Shown here: positions 35,503-44,487 of the stretch, in pieces
How the letters are laid out: the number at the start of each line of letters is the position of its first letter
How positions within the stretch are numbered: position 1 is the first letter of the stretch
NCBI GenBank assembly: GCA_934772525.1
Contig: CAKVMI010000002.1
Span: 1 to 64,000 of the forward strand
Reading direction: 5' to 3'
Length of the DNA stretch: 64,000 nt
Source of the DNA: an uncultured Clostridia bacterium
GTDB lineage: Bacteria > Bacillota > Clostridia > Christensenellales > UBA1242
Notes under the pieces: generated by a model
What the model was told of the DNA's origin: nothing
Databases searched by the model: none
What the model saw: only the letters and a program-made list of their open reading frames with translations
Program-made: the position numbers and the translations under genes

Positions 35503-36312
35503 GTGGAACAGGTAGAAGTACAATCTAACGAAGACTTAGAAAAATTAGGGATAGTTACCGAAGAAACGGATGAATCGGAAGAAATGTCGGAAAATGCATA
35601 TAGCATAAAACTTGATAAATTTGAAGGTCCGTTAGATTTATTGTTGCATTTAATTAAAGAAGCAAAGATAGACATTAAAGATATTTTTGTTTCTACAATT
35701 ACCGAGCAATTTTTAGATTATATTAGCCAAATGGAAGAAATGCCGGTAGAAAAAGTTGGCGATTTTATTGAAATGGCGGCAACCTTAATAGAAATAAAAT
35801 CAAGAAAACTTCTTCCTCCTCCACCAAAAGAAGATGAAGAAGACGAAGAAGACCCAGAGAAAAAGTTAATTCGTCAAATTGAAGAGTATAAACTATTTAA
35901 AGAGCAATCGGAAGTACTAAAACAATTTGAAGATATTGATAGTTTGTATAAAGACCCCGAGCCACTAGCAAATGGTTATAGATATGAATTAAAAGATTTT
36001 AGCTTTGATAAACTGTTAGACGCATTTGCTATGATAATGCATAAAATTGAAGAAAAAGCCGAAGTTCCAGAAGCAAAGCAAATAGCAAAAGATAGATTTA
36101 CAGTAGCACAAAAAATAGCGGATATTAAGGATAAACTCCTAACTTCAGATAAAATTAAGTTTAGTGAACTATATTCGCTAGATTACAGCAAAAGCGAAGT
36201 AATAAACACATTTTTGGCGTTATTAGAACTATTAAAAACACAAATAATAAAAGTTATTCAACCAGATACTTTTGGGGAAATATTTATAGAAAAACAAGGC
36301 GGTGAAATGTAA
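35503..36312 (+). CDS. scpA: Segregation and condensation protein A
   Basis: 269 aa from the GTG at 35503; AGGAG (35491-35495) overlaps the stop of the preceding gene. The kleisin N-terminal domain is seen in YSIKLDKFEGPLDLLLHLIKEAKIDI and VGDFIEMAATLIEIKSRKLLP, then an acidic linker (PKEDEEDEEDPEKK), and a C-terminal winged helix. It bridges the SMC heads with ScpB to organise the origin region. The first ~25 residues form an acidic extension ahead of the usual start. Confidence 0.95.
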   Translation: MEQVEVQSNEDLEKLGIVTEETDESEEMSENAYSIKLDKFEGPLDLLLHLIKEAKIDIKDIFVSTITEQFLDYISQMEEMPVEKVGDFIEMAATLIEIKSRKLLPPPPKEDEEDEEDPEKKLIRQIEEYKLFKEQSEVLKQFEDIDSLYKDPEPLANGYRYELKDFSFDKLLDAFAMIMHKIEEKAEVPEAKQIAKDRFTVAQKIADIKDKLLTSDKIKFSELYSLDYSKSEVINTFLALLELLKTQIIKVIQPDTFGEIFIEKQGGEM

Positions 36313-36313
36313 T

Positions 36314-37036
36314 ATGGTAAATACCGATAAACTTGCACAAGTAGTTGAGTCTATTCTTTTTGTTGCGGGCGAAGCCGTAAACGAAAATGATATAATCTCA
36401 AAATTGGAAATAAAAAAGGAAGAACTTGAAGAAGCAATAGAAACATTGTCATTTAAGTATTCTTCTCCAAGCGGAATAATTTTAAAAAGATTTAATAACC
36501 ATTTACAACTAGCCACTTGCCCAGATTATGTAGAAGATATATCACTAGTACTAAACCCAATTAGAGAAAGAGCGTTGTCTAAGTCTACCATAGAAACACT
36601 TTCAATTATAGCATACAAGCAACCAATTACTAGACTAGAGATTGAAGAAATTAGAGGTGTTTCGTGCGACTATGCCGTCAATATTTTAATGGAACACCAT
36701 TTAATTGAGATTGTTGGTAAAAAAGATGTTGTGGGAAAACCTGTGTTATTCGGTACGACTGATGATTTTTTAAAACGCTTTAATCTTAATTCTATTGAAG
36801 ATTTACCAGATAAGGAAAGTCTACTTGAAAGAATTAAAACCATTCGTGGAACGGATAGAGATCAATCATTGTATCGTCAATTCGATATTTCGGATGAAGA
36901 GATTGTTCCAGAGAAGATTAGAGAACAACAGGAAGCCGAAAAACAAAAAATTGCCGACTTTATTGAAAGTGAAAAAGCAAGCGTTGGTATGGAATCTGAC
37001 AAAAATAGTTCTTCAAACAACGCAGATTTTGTTTAA
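36314..37036 (+). CDS. scpB: Segregation and condensation protein B
   Basis: 240 aa from the ATG at 36314, one base after the scpA stop; a GTG inside scpA is less likely. Two winged-helix domains: VVESILFVAGEAVNENDI at the start and IETLSIIAYKQPITRLEIEEIRGV in the middle, both ScpB hallmarks, plus VGKPVLFGTTDDFLKRF. The C-terminal ~60 residues are polar. It dimerises and binds ScpA in the SMC complex. Confidence 0.95.
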   Translation: MVNTDKLAQVVESILFVAGEAVNENDIISKLEIKKEELEEAIETLSFKYSSPSGIILKRFNNHLQLATCPDYVEDISLVLNPIRERALSKSTIETLSIIAYKQPITRLEIEEIRGVSCDYAVNILMEHHLIEIVGKKDVVGKPVLFGTTDDFLKRFNLNSIEDLPDKESLLERIKTIRGTDRDQSLYRQFDISDEEIVPEKIREQQEAEKQKIADFIESEKASVGMESDKNSSSNNADFV

Positions 37037-37088
37037 ATAATTTAACATATGAATAATTTAATATAAAAAAATAGACACTATTTGTATT

Positions 37089-37637
37089 ATGAAAGTAGTG
37101 TTTATTTTTTGTTTAGTTTTTTTGGGGTTGCTTGTATTATTGCTAATTCCTTTACCAGCCAAGGTTCAGTTTGTGCTAGATATAAAAAGTCGTAGTTTGT
37201 ACTATAGTCTTAGTGCAATAAAAATTAATCTTAGTAAGGGAAAATTATACTTATTGGATGATTTTACAATTTCCCAAATTACTACAACTTCTAAAATTAT
37301 GAAAACTAATGACCCTAAAATTGTTCAGCAATTATTAATACAAAAAATGTTTTCATATTTCAAGATTAGAAAAGTCGTCTTTTTGTTAGATGGTGGATTG
37401 GTTTCGGACGCTTTTTTAACTAGTATGCTTATTGGCACATTTCAGTCAATAATTTTAAGTTTAATTCCACAAATATCCGCGTCAAAGATTGATATTCAAA
37501 TTAACCCTACATACAACGAAAACAATCTAAACATTGCTTCAAAAATTAATATTACAATCAATGCACTTTCTATAATAATTTCAATTATTTACGCAAAAAC
37601 TAAATATAGTAAAATGCAAAAAGGAGAAGTTAAATGA
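37089..37637 (+). CDS. DUF2953-like membrane-anchored protein
   Basis: 182 aa with an N-terminal membrane helix (FIFCLVFLGLLVLLLIPLPAKV) and a hydrophobic stretch at the C-terminus. The position between scpB and gerW, and the LP(A/I)K after the first helix, match the DUF2953 proteins of spore formers. No Shine-Dalgarno precedes the ATG. Its stop overlaps the next start (ATGA), so gerW is translationally coupled. Confidence 0.7.
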   Translation: MKVVFIFCLVFLGLLVLLLIPLPAKVQFVLDIKSRSLYYSLSAIKINLSKGKLYLLDDFTISQITTTSKIMKTNDPKIVQQLLIQKMFSYFKIRKVVFLLDGGLVSDAFLTSMLIGTFQSIILSLIPQISASKIDIQINPTYNENNLNIASKINITINALSIIISIIYAKTKYSKMQKGEVK

Positions 37638-38032
37638 GTAGAAAAGATAAAGATAATGATTTACAAAAATCTCAACCTATAGAAAATTTAATATCCAACA
37701 CAATAAAGGAAATTAAATCTATGGTTGATAGTGATATTGTGGTTGGGAAAGAAATAAGTGATGAATTTTCGGGTAGGAAAATCTTACCAATTAGCCGAAT
37801 AAGTGTAGGTTTTGTTGCGGGTGGTGGCGAATATTCTGAAAGCCTAGACAAAAGCAGATTTCCTTATGCTGGTGGTTCAGGTGCTGGTTTTTCGGTTATA
37901 CCAATGGGACTACTTGTAATAGAAAAAGATGATGTACAGTATTTAAAAATATCACAATCGGAACCACTTCTAAAACTTATTGACTGTATACCCGATTGTA
38001 TAGAAGCGTTAAAAAAGAAATTTAAGGAGTAA
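37634..38032 (+). CDS. gerW: GerW family sporulation protein (YtfJ)
   Basis: 132 aa. The family signature is clear: a helix with IENLISNTIKEIKSMVD, then VVGKEI, PISRISVGFVAGGGEY, the glycine-rich AGGSGAGFSVIPMGLLVI. In Bacillus YtfJ is spore-associated and needed for normal L-alanine germination. AAGGAG lies before the ATG. Co-transcribed with scpA, scpB, DUF2953 and dacB, an order conserved in spore formers. Confidence 0.92.
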   Translation: MSRKDKDNDLQKSQPIENLISNTIKEIKSMVDSDIVVGKEISDEFSGRKILPISRISVGFVAGGGEYSESLDKSRFPYAGGSGAGFSVIPMGLLVIEKDDVQYLKISQSEPLLKLIDCIPDCIEALKKKFKE

Positions 38033-38035
38033 ACA

Positions 38036-39448
38036 ATGCTTAGTTATTCAGAATTCGATAATTTGGGCGGGGTAGATAGTTTCAGAAGTATTTTACCGAA
38101 TAAGAAAATTAGCGAAGACATTACCCGTGGTAGGTTTGAATACAATAAGCCCACAAGAGATTATAATGAGTTGGAAAAACCTCAAAACTCTGATAAGGGT
38201 AAAACCCGTGGAGATTGCGCAGAACCATATTACAAATCAAAGCACGTTAATGTTTTTGCATTATTTGTTTCTATAGTATTTATAGGGATATTAGTTGTAA
38301 TTGCTTCAATGACATTTTGCGAAACGGTTAGGTATACAACTTTTTTTAAGTCATTTGGTGCTGAAAAAACTAATGATAATAAAACTGAACCATATAAAGC
38401 GATGTGTGTTATAGAACAAAATTCCGGAAGGGAAATAATGGGGCTAAATGCTGAAGATAAGTTATGCCAAGCAAGCACAACCAAAATAATGACATTAATA
38501 GTAGCACTAGAAAACATAAGTGACTACGAAGCAGTTGTGACCATTCCAGATAGTGCAGTAGGCATAGAAGGTACTAGTACATATTTAAGACTTGGCGAAA
38601 ACTTAAAAATAATTGATTTAATGTACGGATTAATGTTGGCGTCTGGAAACGACAATGCGGTAGCACTTGCAATAATCACAAGTGGAAGTGAAGAAAATTT
38701 TGTAAAACTAATGAATGAATATGCTAAAAAATTGAATTTAACTAATACTCACTTTGATAACCCACATGGTCTTCATGGTAGTACTCACTACACTTCCGCC
38801 CTTGACCTTGCAAAACTTACCGCATACGCTATGAAGAACGAAACATTTAGAAAGATTGTATCCACCAAACGCTACACAGTGGACGAAACTAATTGCACTA
38901 AAACAAAACGTTACCTAAAGAATAAGCAAAAACTACTATTTGATGATAATTTAATAAATTCTGGTTTCGTTGCAACTGGCGTGAAGTCGGGGTTTACTCC
39001 TGAAGCTGGAAGATGTTTGGTTACAAGTGCCACAATTAACGGCAAGGAATTAATAGCGGTTGTGTTAAATTGTCCAGATATGTTCAATGAAAGCGCAAGG
39101 GTTTTAAAGGAAGCCGAAGCCAAGATTGAAAACAAAAGTATAATTGAAGCATACTCATTTATATCTAACTTGCCAGTAGAAAACTCTAAAACAACCAGCG
39201 TAAAGGTATATACTAAAGCGGGTTTTGTTTATCCAATACTAAAATCGGGCGAAGATAAAATTAATGTAAATGTTAATTTGCCAGAAAAGTTAGTCGCTCC
39301 AGTAACTAAAGACCAAGTAGTTGGAAGTATTAGCGTAACACTAAATGGTAACGAAATTTTTAAAGCCGATTTATATAGTTTAGAAGATGCCCCAAGTATT
39401 ACAACAATGGATATTTTTAAAGATATTACAAAGCAATTTGTAGCGTAA
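38036..39448 (+). CDS. D-alanyl-D-alanine carboxypeptidase (DacB-like) with cytoplasmic N-terminus
   Basis: 470 aa. Peptidase S11 motifs: STTK with nucleophile Ser147 and Lys150, SGN in LASGNDNAVA, and KSG in VKSGFTPEAG (most relatives have KTG). The oddity is the N-terminus: about 68 polar residues come before the single membrane segment at ~71-92, so instead of a signal peptide there is a cytosolic tail and a type II anchor. AAGGAG is 7 nt before the ATG. The gene follows gerW, the usual site of the sporulation dacB. Confidence 0.9.
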   Translation: MLSYSEFDNLGGVDSFRSILPNKKISEDITRGRFEYNKPTRDYNELEKPQNSDKGKTRGDCAEPYYKSKHVNVFALFVSIVFIGILVVIASMTFCETVRYTTFFKSFGAEKTNDNKTEPYKAMCVIEQNSGREIMGLNAEDKLCQASTTKIMTLIVALENISDYEAVVTIPDSAVGIEGTSTYLRLGENLKIIDLMYGLMLASGNDNAVALAIITSGSEENFVKLMNEYAKKLNLTNTHFDNPHGLHGSTHYTSALDLAKLTAYAMKNETFRKIVSTKRYTVDETNCTKTKRYLKNKQKLLFDDNLINSGFVATGVKSGFTPEAGRCLVTSATINGKELIAVVLNCPDMFNESARVLKEAEAKIENKSIIEAYSFISNLPVENSKTTSVKVYTKAGFVYPILKSGEDKINVNVNLPEKLVAPVTKDQVVGSISVTLNGNEIFKADLYSLEDAPSITTMDIFKDITKQFVA

Positions 39449-39457
39449 TACTTTCAT

Positions 39458-39617
39458 AATAAAACCAAATTTATGTTTTAAAATAATTAATTTTTATTAA
39501 AAAACTAAATTTATGCCTTAAATTAATCAAATTCTATAATAAAACCAAGTTTTGCTTTAAATAAGTTAAATTTTACAAAAAAATTAAATTTGTACTTTAA
39601 CATAATTAATTTTTTAG
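39458..39617. repeat. Four-copy degenerate tandem repeat, 40-bp period
   Basis: Units begin near 39458, 39498, 39538 and 39577, each of the form A(A/T)AAAACYAARTTT...TTTAAAATAATTAA. The array fills the gap between convergent genes. No protein or RNA function assigned. Confidence 0.75.
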
Positions 39618-39667
39618 AAACAAAAGTCTATGCGAATATTCACGCATAGACTTATTTTATTTATTAT

Positions 39668-40408
39668 TTACTTTTTACTTTTTTCAAGTTTTATTGTGCC
39701 GTTACCTAAAAGTGCATACTTTGGGTCAAAGGTCTTTGTTGTACCACGAGCGAGTCCCCCAAGTCGTAGCATTCCAATTTGGGTACGCTTTAAAAATACG
39801 ACATTTTTACCAATAGATTCAAACATACGTCTAATCTCACGATTTTTTCCTTCGCTGATTATAACTTCAAGTTTTGTAAGTCCATTAGATACTTCAATAG
39901 GCTTAATGCTTGCAGGAGCGGTAATTGTGCCGTCGTCCAATTTTACACCCTTACAAAGAATAACAATTTCTTTGCTTGTAATTTCTCCTTCAATTTTTAC
40001 AATATAGTGCTTTTGAATTTTATTTTTTGGGGAAGTAATCTTATTCGCAAAATCTCCGTCGTTGGTAAACAGCAAAAGTCCTTCGCTATCATAGTCTAGT
40101 CTTCCAACGGGTTTTACAAGTTTTCTATACTTTTCGGGAATGAAGTCCATAACGGTCTTTCTGCCTTTCTCGTCAGAAACCGAAGTAATACATCCCTTTG
40201 GTTTATAAAGCATTAGGTAAACGTAATTATCGGTATATTCAACGTGCTTTCCGTTTACAAATACGGTATCATTATTTTCATCTACAGTTGTTGCAAGGTT
40301 TGTAACAACCGAGCCATTTATGGTAACTTTTCCGCTTGTTATAAGTTCTTCAGCATTTCTTCTACTGGCAACTCCACAAGTAGATAAAAATTTATTTAAT
40401 CTCATCAT
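39668..40408 (-). CDS. rluB: 23S rRNA pseudouridine synthase (RluB family)
   Basis: 246 aa. An S4 RNA-binding domain (MRLNKFLSTCGVASRRNAEELI) is followed by the RsuA/RluB catalytic domain: YKPKGCITSVSD, VGRLDYDSEGLLLFTNDG with the catalytic Asp, and EGKNREIRRMFESIG. It makes a pseudouridine in the peptidyl-transferase region of 23S rRNA. In many Clostridia it lies in the same orientation downstream of scpB-dacB; here it is inverted. AGGAG precedes the ATG on the minus strand. Confidence 0.93.
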   Translation of the reverse strand: MMRLNKFLSTCGVASRRNAEELITSGKVTINGSVVTNLATTVDENNDTVFVNGKHVEYTDNYVYLMLYKPKGCITSVSDEKGRKTVMDFIPEKYRKLVKPVGRLDYDSEGLLLFTNDGDFANKITSPKNKIQKHYIVKIEGEITSKEIVILCKGVKLDDGTITAPASIKPIEVSNGLTKLEVIISEGKNREIRRMFESIGKNVVFLKRTQIGMLRLGGLARGTTKTFDPKYALLGNGTIKLEKSKK

Positions 40409-40498
40409 AAAAAATTTTCTCCTATTCGGGTTAATTTTACACTAAATGTAATATTTTTTCAAGTATTTTAGCTTTTTTCAATGCAAATAATAATTTTC

Positions 40499-40528
40499 TT
40501 GCAAAATTAAACTTATAAGTGATATAAT
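40499..40528 (+). promoter_or_regulatory. Promoter of plsC predicting a leaderless mRNA
   Basis: TTGCAA, 18 bp, TATAAT with only 6 nt between the -10 box and the ATG at 40535. No Shine-Dalgarno is present. Confidence 0.65.
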
Positions 40529-40534
40529 TTAAGT

Positions 40535-41182
40535 ATGAAAAAATTTTTTAGAAAACTAGGCTCCTTTTTTGGATATATAAATAGATTTATTATTGCGTGC
40601 TTGCTCGTGATTTTTAGTTTAATTTTGTATATTCCATTTAGAATTTTATTTCCTATAAAGGTTTTGGGTAGAAAAAACTTAAAAAATCAAAAAACGGGGC
40701 AGTTGATTGCTTGCAATCACTACTCAAACTTTGATGTCTGGATGCTCCAAGTCTTATTTTTTAAACGCTTTTGGTTAAGAAAATTCCTTGCAAAAAAAGA
40801 ACTCGGCAAAAATTGTTTTTCAAGAACTTTTGTGGGTGGGTTAGGTGCAATTTTTATAGACCGAAACAACTTAGATATTAAAGCGATGAAAGAGGTTTTA
40901 TCCGAATTGAAAAAAGGTAAAAATATTATAATTTTCCCAGAAGGCACTAGAAATAAATCGGGGTCAGAAGATTTGCAAGATATTAAATCGGGCGTCATAT
41001 TTTTTGCGGATAGAGCAAAATGCAATATAGTTCCAATGATTATAAAGCACCGCATTAAGCCATTCCACAAAAACCAAATCATTATTGGCGAAGGTTATAA
41101 AGTTACTAATTCAGGTAAGGCTGGTCAACAAATAGAACTTGATATTTTAAATGACAAGTTCCAATCTTTAAGAGAAATGTAG
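40535..41182 (+). CDS. plsC: 1-acyl-sn-glycerol-3-phosphate acyltransferase
   Basis: 215 aa. An N-terminal membrane helix (RFIIACLLVIFSLILYI) is followed by the acyltransferase motifs: NHYSNFDVW (HX4D), FIDRNN, and FPEGTRNKSG. The enzyme transfers an acyl chain to lysophosphatidic acid at the inner membrane face. There is no ribosome-binding site and the -10 box almost touches the ATG. The next gene follows after 10 nt. Confidence 0.9.
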   Translation: MKKFFRKLGSFFGYINRFIIACLLVIFSLILYIPFRILFPIKVLGRKNLKNQKTGQLIACNHYSNFDVWMLQVLFFKRFWLRKFLAKKELGKNCFSRTFVGGLGAIFIDRNNLDIKAMKEVLSELKKGKNIIIFPEGTRNKSGSEDLQDIKSGVIFFADRAKCNIVPMIIKHRIKPFHKNQIIIGEGYKVTNSGKAGQQIELDILNDKFQSLREM

Positions 41183-41192
41183 GAGAAAATTT

Positions 41193-41552
41193 ATGTCTAA
41201 CATTTTAACTGTTACAATAGATTCGTGGGTATTATACACAATTATGGGTGTGTTGCTTTTAGGGAATATTGCATTCATCATTATGTTTGTAAAAAGTGTA
41301 ATGCGAAATAACGAATTAGAAGACCGTATTCAGAATGATTTAAGAGAGAAGATAGGAAAAACCGAGTATGATAAAAATAGGGCTCAGCCACTTGATGCTC
41401 AACCAAAAGAAAACGGCGATTGCAAATATAAAATTGTAGAAAGTGCAAAAAAAGATGGCTTTTTTGTAATAGATAAAAAGACGAAGGAAACTTTGAGTTT
41501 TGCATCTACAAAAGCCGAAGCAAATGAAATTATAAAGGAATTATCAAGATAA
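41193..41552 (+). CDS. Small single-pass membrane protein with YegP-like C-terminus
   Basis: 119 aa. One membrane helix at ~10-32 (WVLYTIMGVLLLGNIAFIIMFV), a charged linker, then ~50 residues (YKIVESAKKDGFFVIDKKTKE, SFASTKAEANEII) that recall the DUF1508/YegP fold of repeated beta-beta-alpha units. AGGAG precedes the ATG. Co-transcribed with plsC; function unknown. Confidence 0.6.
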   Translation: MSNILTVTIDSWVLYTIMGVLLLGNIAFIIMFVKSVMRNNELEDRIQNDLREKIGKTEYDKNRAQPLDAQPKENGDCKYKIVESAKKDGFFVIDKKTKETLSFASTKAEANEIIKELSR

Positions 41553-41555
41553 ATA

Positions 41556-41592
41556 AAAACGCTACCAATCTCACGGTAGCGTTTTAGTTTTG
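41556..41592 (+). terminator. Terminator after the plsC pair
   Basis: AAAACGCTACC and GGTAGCGTTTT form a perfect 11-bp stem with an 8-nt loop, followed by AGTTTT. The 225 bp beyond it (41593-41817) is AT-rich without a recognised feature. Confidence 0.88.
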
Positions 41593-41817
41593 TGTAAAAT
41601 TATTAGTTTTATTTTTTAGCAGATAGTAAAAAGTAAATTGGCTTGTACAATTCTAAATTTGGATGATAATGTATGGCTAGATTAATTATCGGAACATTTC
41701 AATTAAAATATCGAAATAATAGTAATTATATTATATTTTTCATTATATATAACGCAAAAAACTTTACTCTTTAAAATAATACTTGTTTTTTTGTAAACTT
41801 TAGATTGTAAACGTAAT

Positions 41818-42342
41818 CTATTTTATTAAGCAAAAAGCAATGTTAGTAGAAAGCATATACATTAGCCAAAGCGTCCAAATTGAAGAAAGTATCCCAGCAA
41901 TAATGCTAGAATTGTAATATCTATATACCATATAAATTGCAACAATTATGCTAGCACCCAAAATTGCACAACCAACAATAGGTAGATTTAGTCCAAAAGT
42001 AAAAAGTGGCCATAAAATAAATAATACCAAATGAATAATTAGCGGAATAAAGTTTTCTAAAATTTCCTTTTTAGGTCTATTGTCCGTAAATCTTGAAAGC
42101 CACATAAAGTAGGATGCAAGCCCAATTAGGTCTAGCCCAAACATAGTACTCCACATTAAAATTTTAAAGTCTAATGCAAACTTAGGTTCGTTTCCAACCT
42201 TAAACGAATAAAAGTTGTTTCCGCACATTAAGTAGCAAATGCCTGCAATAGCCATACTACCAAGAATAAATATAAATACATAAAGCCAATAAATTTCGCC
42301 ACGGGAATCATTTTCGGTTTCTTCTTTTAAATTATATTCCAT
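41818..42342 (-). CDS. TspO/MBR-like membrane protein
   Basis: 174 aa from the ATG at 42342, with GGAG 6 nt upstream; a TTG four codons earlier overlaps that site. Five hydrophobic segments. The pattern in LIIHLVLFILWPLFTFGLN, the middle WSTMFGLDLIGLASYFMWL, and a tryptophan-rich last segment (SSIWTLWLMYMLSTNIAF) fits the TspO/MBR (tryptophan-rich sensory protein) family, which binds porphyrins. Identity is by pattern, not strong motif. A hydrophilic N-terminus of ~20 residues precedes the first helix. Confidence 0.5.
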   Translation of the reverse strand: MEYNLKEETENDSRGEIYWLYVFIFILGSMAIAGICYLMCGNNFYSFKVGNEPKFALDFKILMWSTMFGLDLIGLASYFMWLSRFTDNRPKKEILENFIPLIIHLVLFILWPLFTFGLNLPIVGCAILGASIIVAIYMVYRYYNSSIIAGILSSIWTLWLMYMLSTNIAFCLIK

Positions 42343-42451
42343 AGTAATCTCCAAAAAATTATTTTATTAGAATTATTTACAAGTATCGGGCAAATATTCA
42401 TTTGCATGAAAATTTTCGAAATTTTATCCTGCTAAAATAAAGGGTATTCGG

Positions 42452-42480
42452 TTGACAAAAGAAACGATTAATAGTATCAT
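42452..42480 (+). promoter_or_regulatory. Sigma-A promoter of the ABC-F gene
   Basis: TTGACA, 17 bp, TATCAT, 34 bp before the ATG. Confidence 0.65.
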
Positions 42481-42514
42481 TAATAAGATAATTATGGAAT
42501 AATAGGAGAAAGAT

Positions 42515-44095
42515 ATGATTCAATGTACCAATGTAAGACTACAATTTGGAGCAAGAGTATTATTTGAAGATGTAAACATCAAGTTTACTAAGGGTAATTG
42601 CTACGGAATAATAGGAGCAAACGGGGCGGGTAAGTCTACATTTTTAAAATTGCTTACCGGTGAACTTTCTCCTAGCAGTGGTGATATTTCAATTTCTAAA
42701 AATGAAAGAATGTCTGTTTTAGAACAAAACCAAAATGCTTATAATGATAAAACCGCTTTGCAAACCGTTCTTTTAGGTCATAAAAGACTAGTTGACATTA
42801 TGAATGAAAAGGACGCTATTTACGCAAAAGCCGATTTTACCGATGAAGATGGTATTCGTGCTGGCGAACTTGAAACGGAATTTGCAGAACTTGGTGGTTG
42901 GGAAGCGGAAGGCGAAGCCGAAACTTTACTTAAAAATTTGGGAATTGATGAAACCGATTTTAATAAACTTATGGCAGACATCGAACCAAAGCAAAAGGTT
43001 AAAGTTTTACTTGCAAAGGCACTATTTATGAACCCAGACATATTAATACTAGATGAACCTACGAATAACCTTGATGCAAAAACAGTAAACTGGTTAGAAG
43101 AGTACTTGATTGATTTTGAAAATATTATCATTGTAGTAAGCCACAACCGTTATTTTTTAAATAGAATTTGTACTCATATTTGTGACCTAGATTACGGCAA
43201 ATTAAATTTGTTCTCTGGCAACTATGATATGTGGTATGAAACTAGCCAATTATTACAACGCCAAGCAAAAGAGCAGAACAAAAAAGCCGAACAACGTGCT
43301 AAGGAATTGCAAGAATTTATTGCAAGATTTAGTGCAAATGCAAGTAAATCTCGTCAAGCAACGAGTAGAAAAAAGGAACTTGAAAAACTAGAATTTGCAG
43401 ATATTAAGGTAAGTTCTAGAAAGTATCCATACATCGACTTTAGACCAGAAAGAGAAGTCGGTAACGATATTTTAACGGTAGAAAACCTAACTAAAAAGGG
43501 TTATTTTGAAAACGTAAGTTTTGTACTAAATAAAGAAGATAAAATTGGTTTTCTAAGTGATAAAAGTACTACAACCACAATGCTATTCAAGATTTTAGCA
43601 GGCGAAGAACAACCAGATAGTGGAAGTTTTAAGTGGGGTAGCACAATCACAGTTGGATATTTACCAGAAAATAACGAAAAGTTCTTTGCAGGTTGTGAAC
43701 TAAACTTGGTTCAATGGCTTGGTCAGTTTGCAGCAGAAAAAGACCAACGTGATGAAACTTTCTTAAGGGGCTGGCTTGGAAGAATGCTATTTACAGGAGA
43801 GGAAAGCCAAAAGAAAGCGTGTGTCATTAGTGGTGGCGAAAGAGTTAGATGTATGATGAGTAGGGCAATGTTAAAGGGTAGTAATGTGCTAATTTTTGAC
43901 GAACCTACCAACCACTTAGACCTAGAAAGTATAACTAGTTTAAATAAGGGAATGATTAACTTTAAAGGTCCGATTCTATTTACTTCACACGACCACGAAT
44001 TAATGCAAACGGTTGCAAATCGTATTATAGTTATAAACGATACAAAAGAATTTGACCGTCATACAACATATAACGACTATTTGGGTATTAACTAA
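42515..44095 (+). CDS. ABC-F family ATPase (YbiT-like)
   Basis: 526 aa, two nucleotide-binding domains and no membrane segments. NBD1 has Walker A GANGAGKST (34-42) and Walker B LILDEPTNNLD but its signature is degenerate (IEPKQKVKVLL). NBD2 has a good signature (ISGGERVRC) and LIFDEPTNHLD but a degenerate Walker A (FLSDKSTTTTML). In the head-to-tail dimer one composite site (Walker A1 with signature 2) is intact and the other is lost on both faces. The linker is charged (RQAKEQNKKAEQRAKELQ). ABC-F proteins act on ribosomes. AGGAG precedes the ATG. Confidence 0.88.
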   Translation: MIQCTNVRLQFGARVLFEDVNIKFTKGNCYGIIGANGAGKSTFLKLLTGELSPSSGDISISKNERMSVLEQNQNAYNDKTALQTVLLGHKRLVDIMNEKDAIYAKADFTDEDGIRAGELETEFAELGGWEAEGEAETLLKNLGIDETDFNKLMADIEPKQKVKVLLAKALFMNPDILILDEPTNNLDAKTVNWLEEYLIDFENIIIVVSHNRYFLNRICTHICDLDYGKLNLFSGNYDMWYETSQLLQRQAKEQNKKAEQRAKELQEFIARFSANASKSRQATSRKKELEKLEFADIKVSSRKYPYIDFRPEREVGNDILTVENLTKKGYFENVSFVLNKEDKIGFLSDKSTTTTMLFKILAGEEQPDSGSFKWGSTITVGYLPENNEKFFAGCELNLVQWLGQFAAEKDQRDETFLRGWLGRMLFTGEESQKKACVISGGERVRCMMSRAMLKGSNVLIFDEPTNHLDLESITSLNKGMINFKGPILFTSHDHELMQTVANRIIVINDTKEFDRHTTYNDYLGIN

Positions 44096-44190
44096 TAGTT
44101 GTGGTAAAAAAATTATTTGAATTTAGGTTGATACATTTTAGGAGTGAAAAATAAAAAACATAAACTATTTTGGAAAATTTGAAAAAATAG

Positions 44191-44219
44191 TTGACAACAC
44201 TCTTAAAATGTAGTAAACT
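44191..44219 (+). promoter_or_regulatory. Promoter of the six-tRNA operon
   Basis: TTGACA, 17 bp, TAAACT. The second tRNA operon (56754) has the same two hexamers and the same spacing. Confidence 0.8.
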
Positions 44220-44302
44220 TAATTATGTTGTTAGGCAAGCATAAAAACTTCTCTAATAATATTAATGCCAAGTTACTTTGACAGTACTTTGATTTAATTT
44301 GT

Positions 44303-44379
44303 CGGGGTGTAGCGCAGTTTGGTAGCGCACGTGGTTTGGGTCCATGGGGTCGGGAGTTCGAGTCTCTCCACCCCGACCA
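44303..44379 (+). tRNA. tRNA-Pro (anticodon TGG)
   Basis: 77 nt with encoded CCA; acceptor CGGGGTG / CACCCCG, anticodon loop TTTGGGT, T loop GTTCGAGTC. First of six tRNAs in one operon. Confidence 0.96.
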
Positions 44380-44403
44380 TTAAGTTTCAATCCTTTGGGA
44401 TTT

Positions 44404-44480
44404 GGACCTTTAGCTCAGTTGGTTAGAGCAACCGGCTCATAACCGGTTTGTCCGCGGTTCAAGTCCGTGAAGGTCCACCA
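44404..44480 (+). tRNA. tRNA with CAT anticodon (Met elongator or Ile2)
   Basis: 77 nt with CCA; acceptor GGACCTT / AAGGTCC, anticodon loop CTCATAA. The body resembles tRNA-Ile2, whose C34 is changed to lysidine by TilS so that it reads ATA, but an elongator methionine tRNA cannot be excluded. It is not the initiator. Confidence 0.93.
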
Positions 44481-44487
44481 TTAATTT

